From NCBI GenBank assembly GCA_023653785.1, contig JAMKCH010010266.1, positions 62,001 to 126,000 of the forward strand: a stretch of DNA of 64,000 nt. Reading direction: 5' to 3'. This document shows positions 56,835-64,000 of the stretch, in pieces. Under the pieces are notes generated by a model. That model was not told where the DNA came from, searched no databases, and saw only the letters and a program-made list of their open reading frames with translations. Position 1 is the first letter of the stretch. Each line of letters starts with the position of its first letter. The DNA comes from Ophioderma brevispina. Taxonomy: Eukaryota > Echinodermata > Ophiuroidea > Amphilepidida > Ophiodermatidae. A program made the translations under genes and the position numbers.

Positions 56835-58195
56835 AACTCACTGTAAATCCTTCACACTTAAATAAGATTGTCTATTTTACCAGGAACCGTCTGTTATACT
56901 GCCCAGTATATCTCAGCCCCTTTACCTTGCAAAACCCCATTAAACGCGGTACAGTGTTTTCTATCACATTCTCAGCTATTATCCTAAATCAATTAGGACA
57001 GTTTTGTAGTTACAACAGAATCAGTAACATCAACAGGGCATAAAGTACCTAGCGCTCTGTGATAATTGTAATTAATAGTCTGTGTTGACTTTTACTAACT
57101 GCGGGTTATAATCATCAGCTAGTTGTAGAAAGCTTTCGTTAAGATCAGCAGTGCTACACAGTCATTATCAAAATGTAAATAATAGTACATAGTATTTGCA
57201 GGTTATTTCATGAAAAATATTGGGTTTATTCAAATGAGCAAATGGGGAAATTACACGTGTCCAAATCGGAAAAAATTACAGTGTGAAGATGATATTGAAT
57301 GTCAAACCTATAAAGAGGCAGAGGGGTGTATAATTATTCTCTCAATACAAGTCACCTCGCACCTTTAATATAATGACTTAAAATGATGCAGCGATGATGC
57401 TCATTGTATTTACATCACTAGATTGCCGCTTTTGCATTAAACGATCTGAAGCAATGGTGGTGTGTATTATCTATGTAAGTCGTTCACATATCCTTGGCCT
57501 TAAAAATTCATCCTGATATCGTTAGCGTTTCTCTTCCAATATGATATTGCATTACAACTTCAGATAAAATGGTGAATAGATTTGATGATGCAAAGATTTG
57601 GCGGGAAATCCTGTATCCATCAGACTACATTTTTCAAGAGTTTTTTTTTTTATTAAGACTTGACACTACGTTGTGAGCAAGGTAATGATTCATACTCGTA
57701 CATATTTACCTGGAGATAAATGACGTACATAGCGTTCACTGTTTAAAGATATATAGTTGTAATAAAATGCAATGGATGATCAGTAGCACGCCTCTTTGGC
57801 GAAATTGCTTTAAAACAATGCATAACTTAGTGACGTTGGTGTAATGGGAGTATGTACGCAGTCTTTCATATATGAAAGTCGCGGACAGTTTATTTACGAT
57901 TCATCATATCTAACGAGATGATAATTTCTTCTAATTAATTGATCCTTGAACTTCATGGTAGATGGAAACAAAGCAATCAATAAGCGATCGATCGATATTT
58001 GTTTGCTTTAAATAGTAAACCCATAGACGTCTTTGGTAACTGGATGCTAACATCATATAATTTAATTAACCAAAAACTTGTTGTGAATTGATTAAGTTAT
58101 TAGATGGTGTGTGTGTGATGTGATATCAAAGGTCTATCCAGATGTATGTAATTAAAAATTTAGGAGTATAATTAATAAACAAATACATATCGGAC
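56835..58195. other. Unassigned; solo MITE-like end
   Basis: CACCTCGCACCT followed by TTAA (57,352-57,367) looks like one end of another AGGTGC-type element whose partner is not found. Otherwise nothing is supported. Confidence 0.35.
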
Positions 58196-58270
58196 ACCCC
58201 CCCCCCCCAACACGGGCAATCACACACACCGGCACACCTCCCCAAACACACGCACACACACACACACACA

Positions 58271-58302
<32 letters not shown>

Positions 58303-58305
58303 TTA
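58196..58305. repeat. AC microsatellite with C run
   Basis: A C-run at about 58,197-58,208 precedes imperfect AC repeats to about 58,305. Confidence 0.95.
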
Positions 58306-58624
58306 CAAAGCTACAGTGAGTTTTAATTGAAAAACTCTTTAAAAAAGGGGACATTTTTTAGACATTTTTTCAGAAAAAATACACTTTTTCAAAACTATAT
58401 AAGGAAGAATTTCAAACCTATATAGTTTTGAGATTTTTCTCTTAAAAAGACACTTTTTTTAGACATTTGTTTAGATTTTTTTCAGTTTTTTCATTTTTTT
58501 CTAGTTTTCTCACTTTTCTTAGCCAAGAGGATTGCGCCGCAGGCCTATATAGTTACTAAACTAGAATAAACTCAAGAACTAGATTACAGTTTATTCCGTT
58601 ATAGGACAATTCGTAAATAGTAAC
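58306..58624 (-). repeat. Dispersed repeat related to 16.4-16.8 kb
   Basis: GGATTGCGCCGCAGGCC (58,519) is the complement of the 16.6-kb block. TTTTTAGACATTTTTT-type motifs recur in both. Inside, CAAAACTATATA and TATATAGTTTTG (58,389-58,431) form an inverted pair. Confidence 0.6.
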
Positions 58625-58745
58625 TCTAGTAAAAATACTCCCACAATGTAAGAAAAGTACTCCCACAATGTAAGAAAAGTACTCCCACAATGTAAAATAC
58701 TCCCACAATGTCTCTTTATAACTTAAAAAATACTCCCACAATGTA
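58625..58745. repeat. TACTCCCACAATGT short tandem array
   Basis: Five copies of TACTCCCACAATGT, three joined by AAGAAAAG, the last two more loosely spaced. The complement of the motif occurs once at 16,434, where the repeat is not amplified. Confidence 0.9.
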
Positions 58746-58749
58746 TCTC

Positions 58750-58830
58750 AGTAAGACCACACACACCACACACACACCACACACACACACACACAACACA
58801 CACCACACACACACACACACACACATGTTC
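58750..58830. repeat. AC microsatellite
   Basis: CACACA and ACACCACAC repeats, interrupted. Confidence 0.95.
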
Positions 58831-58887
58831 ATACACACATATAGCTAAAATATCTGTATAGGTTATTGGATTGCTAGTTATCTATAG

Positions 58888-59035
58888 TTAAGTGCTAGTT
58901 CTAGCTAGATTAACAGACAGACCTAAACAGACAGACAAACAGACAGACGGACAGATTGATAGCTACATAGCAAGAGACTAGATAAATAAATAAAGATAAA
59001 TAGACAGAACGACAGACAAATACATACATAGATAG
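58888..59035. repeat. GACA/GATA microsatellite element, copy 2
   Basis: AGTGCTAGTTCTAGCTAGAT, then GACAGACAG repeats, then GATAGCTACATAGCAAGAGA, matching the element at 48,243-48,510 but without its unique insert. Confidence 0.75.
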
Positions 59036-59869
59036 ATGCGTGCCTGACCATCAATATTTAATGTTTACTTTCAATAACTGTTAAATATCAAAGATTTGAT
59101 AGTGCATTTATGAAGCAATACATTATTATAAAACAAATGGAGAATTAAAAGTCTGTAAGATCTAAATTAAGCTCAGGAATGGTTGTTTAATCCTTTACCT
59201 TGCAAGAAAAGATTATCGTCATAAATATAAAATACTTTCTCCCCCTAACCAGTTATGTTGAGGCTGTATTCGTCTTACGTGAAATTCCTCTTATGTCAGC
59301 TTTTAATAACATTTTGGTCAGTGATATAATAGTACAGGGAGGAAGAAACTAACATACTCGCAGCGAAGGTTGTGACTTGGGTTCTTAGATTCTTATACTA
59401 TGATGGCTCAAAGAAATCCAAGTGTGGAAAATGTTCAAAGGCGCGGGAAAAAAATAAACTCACTCATAACTCAGGCTAAATGCACAACGGGGTTGAGTGA
59501 CTATAATAGGCGCCAAAAATAGACTAAATTTGCATATCATTTGCAATAACTCGAAGGGGAGGGCTCGATCCCCAAGAGTCACTCGTACTGGGGAAGACAA
59601 TAAATTTGGGGGTTATCGAGTAAAAAAAAGAAATTCTCTAAATCTACTGTAGCATTTATTCTGTTAGATTCTATAACTTTCATACAAAAGAAATATTTAT
59701 TTGTAAACTAAAATGTTAGCTTACCCGTTCTAATCTCGTATAAGTCCTTAACTACAGAATGGAGATTATATATTGAAGATCACATTAGCCCCAGGTATCT
59801 AAATTCGTGGATGACAACTCCTACACAACTGTATAAAACTCTATGAGTAAGTTGGCTTCCTCTCGGTAG
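59036..59869. other. Unassigned
   Basis: No gene or repeat boundary supported. Confidence 0.4.
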
Positions 59870-59975
59870 GACCAATATCACGATACCAGCTAAACACAAC
59901 GGCTACGACTCAGCTAATCTCCTCCCCACTTACGAACTGCTGCCCCTGCAACAGACGCATACAATCCCCTACTAA
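59870..59975 (+). CDS. Candidate terminal exon in a GC-rich island
   Basis: A pyrimidine-rich acceptor (GGCTTCCTCTCGGTAG) opens a 34-codon frame to TAA with about 62% G or C at third positions (my count: 21 of 34). It reads TNITIPAKHNGYDSANLLPT then YELLPLQQ. An overlapping frame (NCCPCNRRIQSPTNQPFNTV, open to TAA near 60,030) is also GC3-rich, so the true frame is uncertain. The island could instead be 5' regulatory DNA of a gene starting near 60.6 kb. Confidence 0.28.
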
Positions 59976-60189
59976 CCAACCATTCAACACCGTCTGTGTC
60001 TACAGTAAGACGGATGTAGTGTTGTATGAGATGGATATGTAAAAAAGTCGTGGCTAGGTAGCTACCTTCGCTTTCCAAATGTTACAGGCATGACTTGACA
60101 GCGTCAGCCGGAAGCAGCAACGTGGAGGAATTGCTCATTCTCAGCCCTAGACTTAAGTTGTGGGCTTATGAGCCAATTGAGATGAAAAC

Positions 60190-60480
60190 TGCGCGCCGTA
60201 TGAGTAACTGGCCAGCAATAAAGTACATGAACATGCCCTCTTATTGAAAAATGCTTGGCATCACAACTGTTGCTCGCGGTTAACTCTTCGATTCCTTGGC
60301 TACATCGGTTCCGATGTGTGAGCGGCTGATGTGATTAAAAGCCTAACGTGTTGTTCTGTTCTGCGCTGCGCTGAGCATACACATAGAAAGTCACCGCCCA
60401 TCAATTGATGATTGCCGCAGCGTCGCGCTTGCTTTTTGTGTTGGAAAGTTTGTGTGTTGGCCAGTTTATAGTATGCACGT
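60190..60480. other. CpG-richer island
   Basis: GC and CpG content rise here (CTGCGCGCCG, TTGCTCGCGG, CGCAGCGTCGCGCTTG) against an AT-rich background. No frame is convincing; the minus-strand frame 60,300-60,533 is of chance length. Confidence 0.35.
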
Positions 60481-60554
60481 TTGCACTTAATTTTTATGAT
60501 AAAATTGAAAATCACGTTAAACCTTACGCTCAACTTGTCTGATTAGAAGTTAAG

Positions 60555-60668
60555 GTGTTATATAATATTTGGCTTGCTATTGTAAGAGGACACTCAAGCA
60601 GTCAAAGGGCATTGAACCAGTCACAGAGAATCAATTTGAGAAGTTAGAAGCAGAAACGAAATTGAACA
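60555..60668 (+). promoter_or_regulatory. Possible TATA promoter and untranslated first exon
   Basis: TATATAATA (about 60,557) lies roughly 30 bases upstream of AGGACACTCAAGCAGTC. The stretch from there to GAACAG followed by GTAACA (60,668) has no ATG, as expected for a 5' untranslated exon ending at a donor. It directly follows the CpG-richer island. Each signal is weak alone. Confidence 0.22.
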
Positions 60669-61790
60669 GGTAACATTTTAATTTTTTAATTTTCCTAGTT
60701 GTTCCAAAACATGAACATTTCAACATGTGAATCAATAGCTTTATATAGCAAATCATAAGACCTGCAATGAAAAATGATGAAAGTGCTGAAATTCTAGACA
60801 TTTATTAAATGAAAATGGCTTTCGAAATCTAGAAGAATATAATAAATGCATTCTTTCTGTACATCAAAAACGAACGATTGGTAAATTTTGCCCAAACAAT
60901 GGAGATATCAAATGCGCATACTACTACACTTTTGCCTAAAGTAGTTCAATATAAATTGGTGCAAAAAAGAGACCCAAACTCCCAATTAACCAAAGTAAAT
61001 GTGTCAGTGTCGTTATAGTTATGTACTTCATCAGAATAATATAAATATCCGTTTAATTTGATCCGATGAGCCCGTATATATGGCTATTTTAACTCAATAG
61101 CTAGATTTGAGATACAGATTTGTGGCAACATTCTCGACCGGCCCTATCTGATTGTGTACGGCAATGGTATAGCACCACCTCCTGGTAAGATCCAGATCTT
61201 GACAGAGGAACGGGAACTGGCCGAAATTTGTAAATAAACAAAACTGTCCAGTCTCGAACGGGCTTAGTTTAATTCGAAAGTTTTACTTGCAATCTGCTTG
61301 TAGAATCGCGAGATAATAATGCTTGCAAGAGAATTCAAACTTCAGTTTGAGAACTAGATCGAGAACGGAGAGCTGTAATTTGAATTAATCATAACTCTGA
61401 ACTGGAATGAACAATGATGGGACGATGACATTTACTTATGGCGAAATTCATGCATTAAATCATGAAACAATAAGGACAACATAATATACTGTGTGTGAAT
61501 GAGTTTCTGCGTCTCCGATCTACTTTCTGGCAAGCAAATCACTATTTTGACCGCTCGGATTCACTTCTGTCCACGACAATGTTATTTTATTAATTATATT
61601 GATGAACAGCCTTTGTTCATACCAATATACAATAAAAATGATATTGCTGACATTCTTTTTATGTGTCATTATTTGTACAAAGTCATGATGAATAGTACCC
61701 AATAAATGACGTAGGATATTTAATGCATCCATAGTTATAATCTCTTTTCCTAATATAATACCTATAATGGCTCTCGGCATGGCCAACATC
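60669..61790. other. Unassigned
   Basis: No gene supported. Overlapping opposite-strand frames at 61,499-61,789 are of chance length. Confidence 0.4.
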
Positions 61791-61792
61791 GG

Positions 61793-62177
61793 GTACTATC
61801 AGTGGTTTGCTAAATCACAAAATTGAAAAAGTTAAAAAAAAATCAGATTTTTGCATGTCTGTAGTCTGTAACAAGTAAATGTATCCTAGCATACCCTACA
61901 AGACTAGTGATAAGTCCAAAAGCAACCTAATAAGGGGAACATCAGAATCGTTCATTACATGCCTGTCCGTACGGACACTTACTACAACACGTAATTGAAT
62001 GGAGCATCTTATCTTTGAACACTGCTGTTTTCTTACTTTTCTGTCATTTTTTCAGTTGGGTGAAATAACTTTTGGGAATTGTCCAGACTTATCATTTACC
62101 TTTAAGCTATTCCTGCAAATTTGAAATATTTTGACCCGTTCGTGTGGATCACTGTGTACTGTGTACTGAAGGTGTCT
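61793..62177 (+). mobile_element. TTAA MITE family A, older copy (~385 bp)
   Basis: Right terminus AGACACC-type with TTAA at 62,178-62,181. The left end is degraded (GTACTATCAGTGGTTTGCTA) and has lost TTAA. The interior follows the nested 47-kb copy: ATCAGATTTTTGCATGT, AAAAGCAACCTAATAAGG, TACGGACACTTACTACAACA, CGTAATTGAATGGAGCAT. It contains a small duplication (CTGTGTACTGTGTACTG) near the right end. Confidence 0.85.
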
Positions 62178-62181
62178 TTAA

Positions 62182-62430
62182 TAAGTACAAGACCTAAAAG
62201 TAATTTTCATCTGTAAACAGATCACAATAAGAACTGCCCGTAAAAACATACCGAGGGTCTAAAATAAGACTATGTACAGTTTATTAAAGAAGGTTTAACT
62301 TGCTTTAATTACCACCATCATCAGCGGATTCTGATTTAATACTATCCTCGGCACGATTTCTGAGGATTGATTGATGTCGTTCTTTCTGTTCCTGTGTGTT
62401 CTGTCATACATTCCTTACCTCTTTTGGGCG
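62182..62430. other. Unassigned spacer
   Basis: Spacer between family A and family D elements; nothing recognised. Confidence 0.4.
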
Positions 62431-62434
62431 TTAA

Positions 62435-62774
62435 AGGTGCGTGTTCCGATCGTTTTGGGAACCCCCTGATTTAAAACCGAAGTAGTATCGATTTCGATAT
62501 CAGATGAAATGCCGTATTTTTCTCATTGTCGTCATGAAATTTGAGACCACATATCTATTAATCCCCAAGCTATAAACAAAAAAACGGCCGTTTTAGTGGT
62601 GAACCATCAATATTAGCACAGTATGGAATGGGCTTTGCAATATGCATTCTTATTCTACCATTCAAAACCACAAGTTTGTTTCCCACAGGTACTTGATGGG
62701 GCTTTGCGCAAGTGCCAGGCTCGGCTCTCATATCAAGTAGAGAACACAATAGACATAAATCGGAACAAGCACCT
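62435..62774 (+). mobile_element. TTAA MITE family D (340 bp)
   Basis: TTAA at 62,431-62,434 and 62,775-62,778. The left terminus is AGGTGCGTGTTCCGATCG and the right, complemented, AGGTGCTTGTTCCGATTT. Interior non-coding, with AAACGGCCGTTT at its centre. It is the only copy in the window. Confidence 0.88.
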
Positions 62775-62795
62775 TTAAAAAGAACTCATCTTATA

Positions 62796-62996
62796 TCCCT
62801 TAAATCCCTAATCCCTAAATGCCATCTTTTGCCATTTTTGTGTAAAATCACGGAGCGGACCCCTGCCTTGTGTTTACAGGGAAAGTGCTCCTAGATCTAA
62901 CGAAAGTGCTCCTAGATCTAACCACACAAATACCGCTACCTCCCTTTTTGCGGTAATCGTCAGGTTGCTAGTCATTTTTTCTCTAGGGAGAAGGGA
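62796..62996. mobile_element. TA-flanked MITE, copy 2 (201 bp)
   Basis: TA on both sides, termini TCCCTTAAATCCCT and the complement of TCCCTTCTCCCT. The interior matches 11,326-11,494 but contains an extra internal tandem duplication of AAAGTGCTCCTAGATCTAAC. It sits 21 bases from the end of the family D element. Confidence 0.78.
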
Positions 62997-62998
62997 TA

Positions 62999-63415
62999 TG
63001 TAAAACATACATTAAAATATTGTTTACTTGAAAAATTTGACAAGACTTATTTTTACGAAACAAGTATATACATAAACATGCCATAAACTATTTCAGGCCT
63101 CCTCAGGACAGTTGTGGAAAAATGAATATCCTCTTATATGGTTTAACGCGTTCAACCAAAGCAATGTACATCGATAAAAAGTACGAGTGCACATATCAAG
63201 AAAATAGATCATAAAGAAATGTAAAGATAACTCATAATAAATAAATGATATGTCTGTCGTTTAATTAAGTTACTTAATAGAAATAATTGATGGGCCAGAG
63301 TGCGACTCTTTTTCAGCAGTACGTGTTCAATGTTAGCATTGGAATATCTGCATTGTCCTAGACACAGTTATCCTAACACACTGTGTAAAAGTACCTAAAT
63401 TGAAATATTTTTGTA
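62999..63415. other. Unassigned
   Basis: No gene or repeat supported. Confidence 0.4.
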
Positions 63416-63800
63416 TTTTTCCCTTAACAATACGAGATTTTCCCGTAAAGCACAAATAGCTTATGCTAACCAACTTCATCCACCCAAACTTAACACATCA
63501 TAGGACCACATCACGTGTATATACCTTATTGCATAACTGTACAACTAACCAAACCCACTTTCAGCAGTTATTCTGTTCTGAATATGGACGAAAATAAAGC
63601 CTCTGGCAGCAAAATTTCCAGACACTTTTTTTTCCTTCCGTAAATAAACAGAACTTTAACGTGAGTTTGGATAGATTGTACACGGTTGTGGATGATACAC
63701 GGAGATGTGTCCTATTATTTGTATGTGTTTGGGTGGGTGAAGTTGGTTGTAATCACCTAATTATCAATACCTATGCTTTACGGGAAAAATCCAGATTTTT
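63416..63800. mobile_element. Foldback element, two ~108-bp arms (copy 2)
   Basis: The left arm (63,416-63,523) with TTTTCCCGTAAAGCA, AACCAACTTCATCCACCCAA and ACCACATCACGTGTAT is complementary to the right arm (63,693-63,800). The ~170-bp centre holds CTCTGGCAGCAAAATTTCCA and CTTCCGTAAATAAACAGA, related to the MITE core at 5.8 kb. One arm of a second copy is at 969-1,082. Confidence 0.8.
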
Positions 63801-64000
63801 AAGGTAACTATGAATTTTTAATTTACGAGTGCAATTTTTTAGAGATTTTTAAACAATGTAGACAATTTATTAAACATCAAACAGAAAGAAAATATGAAAT
63901 CAGACAATGCAGTCATTCTACTGCTTATAAGGGATCTCTTGTCATTACGACCCTGCCACTGTCTTCTAATTAACTGATTTAATTTAGTATTTTTATATTT
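63801..64000. other. Unassigned AT-rich end of window
   Basis: Nothing recognised. Confidence 0.4.

Overview
This 64 kb window reads as nuclear DNA of an animal, most likely a marine invertebrate. The background is AT-rich (I estimate about 35% GC by eye). There are no operons, no bacterial-style coding density and no long open reading frame with a recognisable family. Instead there are tRNA-headed SINEs, a CR1/L2-type LINE relic, many short inverted-repeat elements, minisatellites and AC/GACA/ATC microsatellites. The LINE and the SINE with an L2-like tail are of kinds common in echinoderms, hemichordates, amphioxus and molluscs; the species cannot be fixed from the sequence alone.

The window is gene-poor. 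Nearly all open frames fall within the length expected by chance at this base composition, and several are readings of repeats. I list a small set of candidate exons that have something extra: matching splice sites, raised third-position GC, cysteine patterns or a poly(A) signal. The best are a two-exon plus-strand model at 14.28-14.70 kb and a terminal exon at 40.51-40.64 kb. All are low-to-moderate confidence, and none has an assigned function.

Layout. 0-9 kb: end of a TTAA MITE at base 1, one arm of a foldback element, a 22-bp minisatellite, a SINE head, an 80-bp tandem array (3.8-4.7 kb) and a MITE at 5.65 kb. 9-15 kb: a 97-bp tandem array, a perfect 41-nt palindrome, a TA-flanked MITE, a foldback hairpin and the candidate two-exon gene. 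16-25 kb: microsatellites, a foldback element, a minus-strand tRNA-SINE, two plus-strand SINEs and a CRE-containing palindrome. 25-40 kb: a MITE relic, a piggyBac-like non-autonomous element, the LINE relic, an inverted pair of ~0.85-kb repeats, a second 97-bp-type array and two more inverted-repeat elements. 40-64 kb: the candidate terminal exon, an 804-bp two-tier inverted-repeat element, another SINE, and a dense cluster of TTAA MITEs including one nested inside another and one carried in a tandem triplication.

The most coherent signal is a group of ~340-360-bp MITEs, in four families, all flanked by TTAA. Their terminal repeats share a bipartite signature (AGR at positions 1-3, GATTT at positions 14-18) although the bases between differ. 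One insertion is caught with its empty site preserved in a neighbouring duplicate, so target site, element ends and relative age can be read directly from this sequence.
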